This document shows positions 15,720 through 23,359 of a DNA stretch of 28,202 nt, one piece after another. The DNA is from DRQF01 sp964559135 (GTDB taxonomy: Bacteria > Planctomycetota > GCA-002687715 > DRQF01), in the NCBI GenBank assembly GCA_964559135.1, contig CAZLGG010000050.1, forward strand, positions 1 through 28,202, written 5' to 3'. The notes beneath the pieces are model-generated. The model had not been told where the DNA came from, searched no databases, and worked only from the letters and a program-made list of their open reading frames with translations. Each line of letters begins with the position of its first letter. Within the stretch, counting starts at the first letter, position 1. The position numbers and the translations under genes are program-made.

Positions 15720-16964
15720 TCATTGAAGGCGACTTTCTATGGCTTGGAGGACTCGTCGCTCCAGAGCCCGGGCCCCCAGATCCCGGGCGGTGGCCTTCAA
15801 GAGCCTCAACACGGGCACGTCGCTGCTTTCCCGGCCCCTCAACTCCTCGAGTTCGACGCAAGCCGCGGCAAGAAGTCCCTCTTGGCGAAAGTACAGGGCA
15901 CGGACGACCGAGCGCTGCCGCCCCAGCTCGCGATCCAGGCTGCGGAGGTCCTTCAGCACGCGATCGATATCGGGCCGGTCCATCACCAAGAATCTGGCGG
16001 TCCCCCAATCGTCCCGTTCCGCGCCCAGGCGACGCACCTGAACCTCGTAGGATTCCCCCGGGCTCAAAGATCGCTTGCTCCCCGGCCATGGCAAGACCCC
16101 GTCGACGGACGCGTCGGAGACGACGAGAACGTTTTCTCTTCTCGGCAGGATCTTGGCGACCTGGATGGACCATCGTCCCGTCGCGGCGTCCCATCGAATC
16201 GTGGGACGAATGTCGTGGATCAACCCTCGGGGAGAGAGGATTTCGACGGGCGAAGCCGCGGTTCCCTCGACGGGGGCCGTCGACGCGGCGAACACACGCG
16301 AGCGCGCTTTGAAAGCACGACGGATCACCCGCGCCAACAGGGGGTCGTTTTCACCGGCTCGGACGGGACCGTCTCGTCCGATTTCGACGATCGCACCGCT
16401 GCTGTCGATGCCTTCGACGATCTCGCCCGGGCCGATCGAGAGGGAGTCGCCCCGCAACAACCACTGACCCGGCCACAGCCCCACCCGCGGGTCGTCCTCG
16501 ATATCGACGATCTCTGGACGACCGATGACGTCCGTCACCAAAAGTGGCTCCGTGATGGGGACGTCGTGGTCGCCGAACCAATCCTCGAAAGAGATACCGG
16601 CGCCGAGTGCCGCGGCGAATACGAGCAATCCCAGTGCCCACGCAACCACACGCCTTCTCAGGAAATCGGAGCCCCGGGTCCGAAGGTTGACGGCGGAGGG
16701 AGCCCGCCGGACCAAGGTCGGCACGACACGTGCCTCGTGATCCGCGTGAAGGGTCTTGGCTCGCCTCCGACAGCGCTCGCAGATCATCAGATGGTCTTCG
16801 ACGCGACCCAACTCCGCGGGTAGGAGAGAGCCGGACACGAGGGCCGCGAACTCCCCCAACGTCAGATGCCCCGTCTCGTCGCCGTCGAGATCGATCCCCT
16901 CCAATTCTCGGATGAGTTCATGAACGACTCTTTGGTGATCCTCCGATAGCCTGAGATTCTTCAT
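15720..16964 (-). CDS. Anti-sigma-factor-like membrane protein with zinc-binding motif
   Basis: A 414-residue protein. Its N-terminal cytoplasmic part carries HLMICERC (58-65), the HxxxCxxC zinc motif of ZAS-type anti-sigma factors, after a helix LGEFAALVSGSLLPAELGRVE. One membrane helix follows at about 105-124 (VVAWALGLLVFAAALGAGIS). The remaining 290 residues would be periplasmic: a FecR-like or beta-rich stretch (LRGDSLSIGPGEIVEG), then SPRGLIHDIRPTIRWDAATG, which looks like an immunoglobulin-like 'structured by strands' segment, and a helical C-terminus. The ATG at 16964 overlaps the stop of the sigma-like gene as ATGA, the usual arrangement for sigma/anti-sigma pairs. The signal sensed outside the membrane is unknown. 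Confidence 0.8.
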   Translation of the reverse strand: MKNLRLSEDHQRVVHELIRELEGIDLDGDETGHLTLGEFAALVSGSLLPAELGRVEDHLMICERCRRRAKTLHADHEARVVPTLVRRAPSAVNLRTRGSDFLRRRVVAWALGLLVFAAALGAGISFEDWFGDHDVPITEPLLVTDVIGRPEIVDIEDDPRVGLWPGQWLLRGDSLSIGPGEIVEGIDSSGAIVEIGRDGPVRAGENDPLLARVIRRAFKARSRVFAASTAPVEGTAASPVEILSPRGLIHDIRPTIRWDAATGRWSIQVAKILPRRENVLVVSDASVDGVLPWPGSKRSLSPGESYEVQVRRLGAERDDWGTARFLVMDRPDIDRVLKDLRSLDRELGRQRSVVRALYFRQEGLLAAACVELEELRGRESSDVPVLRLLKATARDLGARALERRVLQAIESRLQ

Positions 16965-17941
16965 GAGGCCTCTCCTTCGGTGGGCTCCCAGATCCCCACG
17001 AGTTGCCTCTCGATGAGTCCCAAGAACACCTCGCGAATCTGATCGTCCGCCTCGTCCGGAGGAAGGCCGGTGGATTCGGCCACGCCCTGACGAATCCGCT
17101 TGAAGAAATCGTGGCAAAGCTGGGCGTGCCTTTCCACGAGATCCCCTTGGGCGCGGCCGGACTGAGATGCGGAGGAACCCTGGAGGCGCTCGAGGACTTC
17201 GGGGGGACGCATCCCCGTGGACGCCAAGCGCAAAAGCATTCGATCCGCCTCACCGAGTCGTTCCCAGAGATATCTCGCTTTTTCGAGGACGAGCGCCAGA
17301 GTTCCCTCGTCGTCTTCCGGGGGGAGTCGTCTTCCCTCACTCATCGACGACGAGATCGACACGACGGGATGGACTCGCGTGTTCATCCGGGCTCTTTCCG
17401 CCTCCGGACCGGAGGCCTCGCCCGAATCCATCCGCAGCCGGAGGAAAGCATAGAGCCAGCAATTCAGATCCGTCGTACCCCGGTACTCGGCGATCGGGGG
17501 GGGCAAATTCTCGGACACCGGCGTCCTCAACTCCAGAACCAGTTCGTCCACCTTCTTCGCCCGCTGAATCCGGCCCAGACCCGCTCGGAGAAAAAGGCCG
17601 TCGAGGTAGGGACCGAAGCGATCCCGGAACAAACCCCAGGCCCCCGGCATGCCCTCCACGAGGAGGACGGCCAGCGCAAAATCCCGGTGAGCGATGATGC
17701 GCGCGACGTGGGCGTCCATGGGGGAAGTGGTTCCCCGCGCGGGATGGGCTCCGAGGAGAGATTGGGCCGCGGCGTGGGCGACGCCATAGGCCCATTCCTC
17801 GAAATCGAGTCCGAGTTCCCGGGCCTCATGGGCATGCTCGAGCGCCAATTCGAGGGCCTCCCGATAGCGTGACCGGAAAGTCTTGTGCCCTTTGGGGGCA
17901 TCCCGCCGAATCGACCAGGCCAGGCGAAAGTCTTCGTTCAT
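16961..17941 (-). CDS. Divergent sigma-70-family (ECF-like) protein
   Basis: A 326-residue protein with weak but ordered similarity to ECF sigma factors. Region 2 is suggested at 101-173: AWGLFRDRFGPYLDGLFLRAG, then KKVDELVLELRT, then EYRGTTDLNCWLYAFLRLRM, like the YRG...WLYRIARN text of sigma region 2. Region 4 is suggested at 228-284: RLGEADRMLLRLASTGMRPPEVLERL and HAQLCHDFFKRIR. About 100 extra N-terminal residues and 40 extra C-terminal ones are not normal for an ECF factor, and the helix-turn-helix is poor. The ATG at 17941 has AAGGGA upstream and fits the opening MNEDFRLAW. The ATGA overlap with the anti-sigma-like gene supports the pairing. It could be a true sigma factor or a derived regulator. 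Confidence 0.7.
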   Translation of the reverse strand: MNEDFRLAWSIRRDAPKGHKTFRSRYREALELALEHAHEARELGLDFEEWAYGVAHAAAQSLLGAHPARGTTSPMDAHVARIIAHRDFALAVLLVEGMPGAWGLFRDRFGPYLDGLFLRAGLGRIQRAKKVDELVLELRTPVSENLPPPIAEYRGTTDLNCWLYAFLRLRMDSGEASGPEAERARMNTRVHPVVSISSSMSEGRRLPPEDDEGTLALVLEKARYLWERLGEADRMLLRLASTGMRPPEVLERLQGSSASQSGRAQGDLVERHAQLCHDFFKRIRQGVAESTGLPPDEADDQIREVFLGLIERQLVGIWEPTEGEAS

Positions 17942-17971
17942 GGCGGTCCCTTCCGGATTCTCTCCAACATA

Positions 17972-17987
17972 TCGGCTCGTCAGCCGA
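17972..17987. promoter_or_regulatory. Perfect inverted repeat between divergent genes
   Basis: TCGGCT-CGTC-AGCCGA, a perfect six-base stem with a four-base centre, lies in the 93-base gap between the sigma-like gene (minus) and the CxxC gene (plus). It is well placed for an operator acting on both, or as an mRNA hairpin for either. Confidence 0.35.
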
Positions 17988-18005
17988 TTCATTATTCAGG
18001 AGGAC

Positions 18006-18023
18006 GCCGCTCGAGAAAGCGGC
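18006..18023 (+). promoter_or_regulatory. Perfect hairpin between a strong Shine-Dalgarno and the start codon
   Basis: GCCGCT-CGAGAA-AGCGGC forms a perfect six-base stem. AGGAGG (17998-18003) ends two bases before it and the ATG at 18035 follows 11 bases after it. With the hairpin folded, AGGAGG and the ATG would be about 13 bases apart; unfolded, 31. It may control translation of the CxxC gene. Confidence 0.35.
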
Positions 18024-18034
18024 CATCGAGAACC

Positions 18035-18850
18035 ATGCAGATAGAAAAGGTCTTTCTGATCCCGTTGGCGCCGGAAACCCAGCGCCGACTCTACGAACTG
18101 GGCCTGATCGACATGGACCGAGCTCTCCATGGACAGGGATACCTGGAAAGGCGGTTTCCCTGCCACTCGGACGAAGCCAAGGCCTTCGAAGAGTCCCTGA
18201 CGGCCCAGGGGGTCGACTATTGGGTGCGTGATGAGAGGCATTTCACCCACAAGGAACTTCGATGCGCGAGGGCTCTCCACTTGGATTCCTTTCATCAACG
18301 TCCGGAGAAAGCCCTCCCTACTCTATCCACCGAGTGGGACTGGTCGGAGGCCTGCATGGAATGCATGCGTGTTCCGAGCCAGGTCGGCGTGCTGGAAGTT
18401 CGGGCGGAGCAGACCGGCGGCCGGAGCCTCATCCGCGGGCGGCGGGGCGAAATCCTGGTGACCGAGAAGATCGCCCGCAGGATGATTGCGGACGGGATCT
18501 CGGGATGCCTCCTCCAGGAGGTGCGGGTGGAGTCGGAGACGCCCGGCGCATCTCCTCCCTACTACCAGGTGGTTCCCACTCACACGCTTCCGCAGCTGGC
18601 GTCACCGCCCACCCGGTTTGGAGTCACGGACGATTTCTGCCATCGGTGCGGGCTGGGGGGACTCTTCTTGGAGTCGATGCTGTACCTCGCGTGCGACGAC
18701 CGCGAGCTGCAGGACATCAACATCACGAGAGAGCTCTTCGGCGAAGGGGCCTCGCTTTCTCCCGAGGTGATCCTCTCGCCGCGGTTTTACAACCTCCTCG
18801 TCTCGTGCGGAGTCCAGCTGGACGAACCCGAGCCGGTGCTCTTCGTCTGA
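18035..18850 (+). CDS. Unknown protein with two CxxC motifs
   Basis: A 271-residue cytoplasmic-looking protein without signal peptide or membrane helix. Two CxxC pairs are present, C107/C110 (WSEACMEC) and C202/C205 (FCHRCGLGG), suggesting a zinc ribbon or treble-clef site made from separated parts. The C-terminal block after the second pair (MLYLACDDRELQDINITREL, then ILSPRFYNLLVSCGV) resembles in layout the myxobacterial double-CXXCG family, which includes immunity proteins of the SitI type, but I cannot confirm homology. The ATG at 18035 is chosen over the open upstream frame because GAG precedes it and MQIEKVFLIPL is the first protein-like text. It is a single gene, divergent from the sigma-like gene, 158 bases before tig. 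Confidence 0.75.
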   Translation: MQIEKVFLIPLAPETQRRLYELGLIDMDRALHGQGYLERRFPCHSDEAKAFEESLTAQGVDYWVRDERHFTHKELRCARALHLDSFHQRPEKALPTLSTEWDWSEACMECMRVPSQVGVLEVRAEQTGGRSLIRGRRGEILVTEKIARRMIADGISGCLLQEVRVESETPGASPPYYQVVPTHTLPQLASPPTRFGVTDDFCHRCGLGGLFLESMLYLACDDRELQDINITRELFGEGASLSPEVILSPRFYNLLVSCGVQLDEPEPVLFV

Positions 18851-18855
18851 CCCTC

Positions 18856-18881
18856 GGAGGAGGTCTGAGACTCCCGCCTCC
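18856..18881 (+). terminator. Possible hairpin after the CxxC gene
   Basis: GGAGG (18856-18860) can pair with CCTCC (18877-18881), with further inner pairing of GG with CC and GTC with GAC. It starts six bases after the stop at 18850. There is no T-run, so termination is uncertain. Confidence 0.25.
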
Positions 18882-18918
18882 ATACCCCCCGAGAACCGGA
18901 AAAAGCCGTGCTAAACTC

Positions 18919-18935
18919 AGGCGCCATCGGCGCTT
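18919..18935 (+). terminator. Short hairpin upstream of tig
   Basis: GCGCC-ATC-GGCGC (18921-18933) is a perfect five-base stem, extended by a G-T and an A-T pair to 18919-18935 and followed by few T residues. It lies before the proposed tig promoter, so it could end transcripts from the CxxC gene. Confidence 0.3.
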
Positions 18936-18942
18936 CCATAGC

Positions 18943-18971
18943 TTGATTCCCAAGGGGGGGGATCGTATCGT
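18943..18971 (+). promoter_or_regulatory. Candidate sigma-70-like promoter for tig-clpP-clpX
   Basis: TTGATT (18943-18948), 17 bases including a run of eight G, then TATCGT (18966-18971). Four of six matches in each hexamer. It implies a leader of about 30 bases before the tig ATG at 19009. Confidence 0.35.
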
Positions 18972-19008
18972 CCCCCGTCCCATCCGAACTCGAGAGGAGT
19001 CCACGTCC

Positions 19009-20376
19009 ATGCCGACCACCGTCGAGGAACTCGGCCCCTGCAAACGCCGGCTGAGCATCGAAATCCCCGCCGAGAAGGTCAAGAAGGCCTTCGATGAGGC
19101 GTACCGGGAACTGGGTCGTCAGGTCCGTATTCCGGGGTTTCGTCCCGGTCACGCTCCGCGACGGATGCTCGTCAAGCGCTACGGCGAGGACGTCGTCAAG
19201 GACGTGCGGGATCGTCTCGTCCAGACGGCGATCAGCGAGGGGCTCGAGGAGCACGACATCGACGCCGTGGGGCATCCGCACTTCGACGGCGACTTGCCCG
19301 AACTCACCGAGAACGCCCCTTACGCGTTCGAGCTGACGTTGGAAGTGAAGCCGGAGATCACCCTTCCCGCCGTCGAGGAGATCGAAGTCGCGCGCGAAGT
19401 CAAGCAGGTCGGCGAAGACGATATCCGGGAAGTGATCGAGAACCTTCGCAAAGAACACGCCGAGTGGCTCCCCGTCGAAGACGAGGACGACGCGCGCAAG
19501 GACGACATCGTCATCGGCAAACTCGCCCTTCTCGACGATGACGGCCAGGAGGTCTACTCCACCGACACGGCCCACGCCCACGTGGGCTTCGACGACGACC
19601 TCGTGGGCCTTCCCATGGAGGGCCTGAAGGAGGCCCTGCCAGGCAAGAAGATCGGGGACACCCTGGAATTCCGCACGCGGGTTCCGGAGGACTACCCGGT
19701 CTCGGATCTTCGAGACCGCGACCTGGCCGCCCGATTCACCATCAACGAAGTGAAGCGCATGGTTCTCCCCTCCGAGGAGGAGCTCGCCGTCAACCTCGGC
19801 GAGGACGACGTGGAGGCTTTCCACGCCCGCCTGAAGGAGCTGCTCGAGCAGAGGATGGCGGAAGAGGCGAATCACGTGCTCAAGGAAGCCATCGTCGACG
19901 AACTCATCGAACGGACGAGTTTCTCGCTTCCGGAACACGTCCTGGCCTCGTCCACGGAGTCGGCGTCGCGCCAGATGATGATCCAAAAGATCTACGCCGG
20001 CGAGGTCGCCCAAGGAGACGACCTGAAAGGTGTCCAGGCCGGGCTGACCGAAGAAGCCGCCAAGCGGGCGGAGCGGAGCCTCAGAGCTTGGTACATCCTC
20101 GAGCAGGTGGCCAAGGAAAACGAGATCGAAGTCACACCGTCCGAGATGAATGCGAAGATCAACGCCATGGCCCGGGCGAGCCAGCGCAAGCCCAAGGAGG
20201 TCGTCGAGGAGATCCGGAAGGACAACCGGTGGGGTGAGATCCAGGCTGAGATCATCGAGGAAAAAGCCTTGGACTGGCTCGTCGAACACGTTCGAGTGAA
20301 GGACGATGCCGGCGAGGTCGACAAAGAGAATGAGGGCTCACCGACCAGTACGGAGAGCGAAGGGAACGAAGCGTGA
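19009..20376 (+). CDS. tig: Trigger factor
   Basis: A 455-residue ribosome-bound chaperone and peptidyl-prolyl isomerase that receives nascent chains at the exit tunnel. The N-terminal domain begins MPTTVEELGPCKRRLSIEIP and carries the ribosome-docking signature GFRPGHAPRRMLVKRYG (about 44-60, family form GFRxGxxP). A middle FKBP-type domain (about 150-240) includes GLKEALPGKKIGDTLEF. The long helical C-terminal domain follows, with an acidic tail. The ATG at 19009 has GAGAGGAG nine bases before it; the open frame upstream overlaps the CxxC gene and is not real. Its TGA stop overlaps the clpP start as GTGA (20373-20376). The order tig-clpP-clpX is the standard bacterial one. Confidence 0.96.
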   Translation: MPTTVEELGPCKRRLSIEIPAEKVKKAFDEAYRELGRQVRIPGFRPGHAPRRMLVKRYGEDVVKDVRDRLVQTAISEGLEEHDIDAVGHPHFDGDLPELTENAPYAFELTLEVKPEITLPAVEEIEVAREVKQVGEDDIREVIENLRKEHAEWLPVEDEDDARKDDIVIGKLALLDDDGQEVYSTDTAHAHVGFDDDLVGLPMEGLKEALPGKKIGDTLEFRTRVPEDYPVSDLRDRDLAARFTINEVKRMVLPSEEELAVNLGEDDVEAFHARLKELLEQRMAEEANHVLKEAIVDELIERTSFSLPEHVLASSTESASRQMMIQKIYAGEVAQGDDLKGVQAGLTEEAAKRAERSLRAWYILEQVAKENEIEVTPSEMNAKINAMARASQRKPKEVVEEIRKDNRWGEIQAEIIEEKALDWLVEHVRVKDDAGEVDKENEGSPTSTESEGNEA

Positions 20377-21005
20377 GTGGAGCAGGAGCCATGAGGGGGA
20401 TGCCCGAACCCGCCAAGGGTGTGTATGTGATCGAGAAGATGGGGTCTCGGGAGTACCAGTTCGATATCTGGTCGCGTCTTCTTCTCGACCGCATCGTATT
20501 CATTCGCGGCGAGATCACGGATGACTTCGCCAATTACGTGATCGCACAGTTGCTGTTTCTCCAGAAGGAGAACCGCAACAACGATATCAACGTGTTCATC
20601 AATTCGCCCGGAGGATCGGTCACCGCCGGTCTCGCCATCTACGACACCCTGAAGTACGTTCAGTGCGACGTGGCGACCTTCTGCATCGGCCAGGCCGCAT
20701 CCATGGCCGCCGTGCTTTTGGCCAGCGGCACCCGCGGCAAGCGGTTCGCTCTCCCCCGCGCGAGAATCATGATCCACCAGCCCTGGGGCGGCGCGGGCGG
20801 GACCGCCACCGATATCGGCATTCAAGCCCGGGAAATCGGCCGCCTGAAGACGACGCTGAACGGCATCCTGGCTGAGGAGACCGGCAAGGACATCGCCCAG
20901 GTCGAGAAGGACACGGACCGTGATTTCTTCATGTCGGCGGAAGAGGCGACGGAATATGGTATCGTCGATGAGATCGTCAATTCGCTGAAAGAGGACAAGA
21001 AGTAG
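20373..21005 (+). CDS. clpP: ATP-dependent Clp protease proteolytic subunit
   Basis: The serine peptidase that forms the double-ring degradation chamber with ClpX. The catalytic triad is visible in order: S110 in IGQAASMAAVLL, H135 in IMIHQPWGG and D184 in DTDRDFFMSAEEA. The glycine-rich oxyanion segment NSPGGSVTAG (78-86) and the closing EATEYGIVDEI are also typical. Length is 210 residues, normal for the family, with a short leader that is probably cleaved. The GTG at 20373 is chosen because it overlaps the tig stop as GTGA; an ATG at 20391 with GGAG eight bases before it is a real alternative and would remove six residues. clpX begins five bases after the stop. Confidence 0.95.
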   Translation: MSGAGAMRGMPEPAKGVYVIEKMGSREYQFDIWSRLLLDRIVFIRGEITDDFANYVIAQLLFLQKENRNNDINVFINSPGGSVTAGLAIYDTLKYVQCDVATFCIGQAASMAAVLLASGTRGKRFALPRARIMIHQPWGGAGGTATDIGIQAREIGRLKTTLNGILAEETGKDIAQVEKDTDRDFFMSAEEATEYGIVDEIVNSLKEDKK

Positions 21006-21009
21006 CCGC

Positions 21010-22308
21010 ATGTCCAGTCGACGTCGCAAAGACACCGAAACCTGCACATTTTGCGGGAAGAGCCGTCATCAGGTGAACAACCTGATTTCCGGACCTCCCG
21101 GGGTCAACATCTGCAACGAGTGCGTCGACATCTGCAACACGATCCTCTACGAGGAGAATCGCAAGCAGACTCTGTCGGACCAGGCCGCCGCTTCCGTCGA
21201 AACCGAGGACGTCCCGAAGCCCTCGGAAATCAAGACCTATCTCGACGAGTACGTGATCGGTCAGGAAGCGGCGAAGAGGGTTCTCTCCGTCGCCGTTCAC
21301 AACCACTACAAACGCTTGGTGATGGCGGAGAGCTACGACACCGAAGTGGAGATGGAAAAGAGCAACATCCTGCTCATCGGCCCCACGGGTTCCGGCAAGA
21401 CTCTGCTGGCACGCACGCTGGCCACGTTCCTGGACGTCCCGTTCGCGATCGCCGACGCCACGACTCTCACCGAAGCCGGTTACGTCGGCGAGGATGTCGA
21501 GAACGTCCTGTTGAAGCTCCTTCAGAACGCGGACTTCAACGTCGAACGCGCCCAGCGCGGCATCGTCTTCATCGACGAGATGGACAAGATCGGGCGGAGC
21601 TCGGGCAACGTTTCGATCACCAGGGACGTGTCCGGCGAGGGAGTCCAGCAGGCTCTCCTCAAGATGCTGGAGGGCACGGTCGCGAACATCCCGCCCCACG
21701 GGGGACGCAAGCACCCCGAGCAACCCTATATCGCCCTCGATACCACTCAGATCCTCTTCATCTGCGGCGGAACGTTCGTCGGTTTGGCGGACATCATCGC
21801 CAAGAGGACGGGACGCCAGCGCATCGGTTTTTCCGGTGCCGACGGCGGAGGGAACCACCTGGATCCGAAGGAGGACACGGGTGAATTGCTCCGCCTCGTG
21901 GAAACCGACGATCTCGTCCAATTCGGAATGATCCCCGAATTGCTGGGCCGGCTCCCGGTCCTGGCGGTTCTGGATGCCCTCACCGCCGAGGATCTCGTGC
22001 GCGTGATGACCGAGCCCCGCAACGCGGTCGTGAGGCAGTACGAGCACTACTTCGAGATGGAGGGAGCGAAACTGAAGTTCACGCCCGACGCGCTGAGAAC
22101 CCTCGCCGTCGAAGCGCTCAAAAGAGAGACCGGCGTGCGAGCCATTCGTTCTTTGGTCGAGAACCTTCTTCTCGACACGATGTTCCATCTGCCGGACATG
22201 GAGAAACGGGACACTCTGACCTTCGTGGTCAAGCCCGAGAACGTTCTGGGTGAGAAACCCGTCCAACCCATGAAGGTGCGCGGTGGGGACCGGAAAAAAC
22301 CTGCCTGA
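21010..22308 (+). CDS. clpX: ATP-dependent Clp protease ATP-binding subunit ClpX
   Basis: The AAA+ unfoldase that feeds tagged proteins to ClpP. At 432 residues it has the normal length. The N-terminal zinc domain carries C12, C15, C35 and C38 (CTFC and CNEC). Walker A is IGPTGSGKT, Walker B IVFIDEMDKI, pore loop GYVGEDVEN, the RKH loop is GGRKHPEQ, the ClpP-docking IGF loop is QRIGFSG, and sensor-2 is GVRAIRSLVEN. With all of these present it should be fully functional with the ClpP just upstream. The protein ends in a basic tail (RGGDRKKPA). Its last 26 bases overlap the start of rlmN. Confidence 0.97.
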   Translation: MSSRRRKDTETCTFCGKSRHQVNNLISGPPGVNICNECVDICNTILYEENRKQTLSDQAAASVETEDVPKPSEIKTYLDEYVIGQEAAKRVLSVAVHNHYKRLVMAESYDTEVEMEKSNILLIGPTGSGKTLLARTLATFLDVPFAIADATTLTEAGYVGEDVENVLLKLLQNADFNVERAQRGIVFIDEMDKIGRSSGNVSITRDVSGEGVQQALLKMLEGTVANIPPHGGRKHPEQPYIALDTTQILFICGGTFVGLADIIAKRTGRQRIGFSGADGGGNHLDPKEDTGELLRLVETDDLVQFGMIPELLGRLPVLAVLDALTAEDLVRVMTEPRNAVVRQYEHYFEMEGAKLKFTPDALRTLAVEALKRETGVRAIRSLVENLLLDTMFHLPDMEKRDTLTFVVKPENVLGEKPVQPMKVRGGDRKKPA

Positions 22309-23350
22309 ATCGTCCCCGCCCGGACTCGTCCGACTCGCGCTCGACGTCGGCCTCGAAACCTGGGCCAAGGCTCAGGGATGGCCGGCCTACCGGGGTCGGC
22401 AGATCGAGCACTGGCTCTTCGAGCGCAATGAACTCGCTCCCGACGCCATGAGCGACCTTCCGGCGAGCCTTCGAAGCGATCTCACGGAGAGGGGCTTTTC
22501 CCCGAGACTCGAGATCGTCCGGAAATCCGAGTCTCGGGATGGCACCGTCAAGATCCTCTTTCGCACCCGCGACGATTCCCTCGTGGAATCCGTCGTCATC
22601 CCGGCGGGGAAGAGAACAACGCTTTGTCTTTCCAGTCAAATCGGATGCGGAGTCGGGTGCGGCTTTTGCGCCAGCGGTCTCAAAGGGGTCCTCCGCAACA
22701 TGGAGGCGGACGAGATCGTCGAGCAATTCCTCCTCTCGCGCCACGTCGCCCAGGAGAGGGATCGCCGGGTCACGAACGTGGTGATGATGGGCATGGGGGA
22801 GCCGATGCACAACGTCGACAACGTGCTTGACGCCTTGAGCACGCTCCACGATCCGAAGCGGATTCATTTCGGTGCTCGGCGAATCACCGTATCGACGGTC
22901 GGCATCGCCAAGGGCGTGGAGCGGTTGACCGGATCGGGTCGCCCCTACACCTTGGCCTTCAGCCTGCATGCTCCCAACGACGCGATTCGGCGGCGAATCG
23001 TACCGCTCGCGACCGCCATGACGGTGCATGAGATCCGGGAAGCCGGGGCCCGCTACATGGCGACGACCGGACGGAAGGTGACCTTCGAGTATGTCCTACT
23101 GCAAGGGATCAATGACCGCCCCGAGGATGCCAGACAGCTGGCGCGACTTTTGCGAGGCGTCCCCGGCGTGGTGAATCTCATCCCGTACAACCCGGTCGAG
23201 GGGCTGAAATTCGAGCGTCCGACGGACCGAACGATTCACGCCTTCGCCGACCTCCTCGAGCGACGAGGAACGAGGGTGAGCCTCAGGCTCCGCAAGGGGG
23301 CCGACATCGACGCCGCTTGCGGGCAGCTGGCCCTCAAATCGTCGCGTTGA
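22283..23350 (+). CDS. rlmN: 23S rRNA (adenine-2503-C2)-methyltransferase, radical SAM
   Basis: A radical SAM enzyme that methylates C2 of A2503 in 23S rRNA, and usually A37 of some tRNAs, with a 4Fe-4S cluster. The cluster motif CGVGCGFC holds C122, C126 and C129 (CxxxCxxC). Other family marks are GMGEPMHNVDNV, ITVSTVGIAKGVERL, FSLHAPNDAIRRRIVP, INDRPEDARQLARL, and the C-terminal catalytic cysteine C346 in DIDAACGQL. The RlmN assignment over Cfr rests on the housekeeping context and the overall pattern. It has 355 residues. GTG at 22283 is the best start: AAGG lies six bases before it, inside clpX, and no other start codon occurs before the conserved text. It converges with the PDZ gene nine bases on. 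Confidence 0.93.
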   Translation: MGTGKNLPESSPPGLVRLALDVGLETWAKAQGWPAYRGRQIEHWLFERNELAPDAMSDLPASLRSDLTERGFSPRLEIVRKSESRDGTVKILFRTRDDSLVESVVIPAGKRTTLCLSSQIGCGVGCGFCASGLKGVLRNMEADEIVEQFLLSRHVAQERDRRVTNVVMMGMGEPMHNVDNVLDALSTLHDPKRIHFGARRITVSTVGIAKGVERLTGSGRPYTLAFSLHAPNDAIRRRIVPLATAMTVHEIREAGARYMATTGRKVTFEYVLLQGINDRPEDARQLARLLRGVPGVVNLIPYNPVEGLKFERPTDRTIHAFADLLERRGTRVSLRLRKGADIDAACGQLALKSSR

Positions 23351-23359
23351 GGGGCGCTC

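Noticed and set aside
18262..19008. N-terminal extension of trigger factor by 249 codons
   Set aside because: The extension overlaps the CxxC gene out of frame, is not protein-like, and the ATG at 19009 has a good Shine-Dalgarno and the family start.
18787..20289. A 500-codon minus-strand frame opposite tig
   Set aside because: Trigger factor is unmistakable on the plus strand; the antisense frame has repetitive DLL/FDV-like text and no recognisable domain.
20977..22368. A 463-codon minus-strand frame opposite clpX
   Set aside because: ClpX is complete on the plus strand with all motifs; the opposite frame has none.
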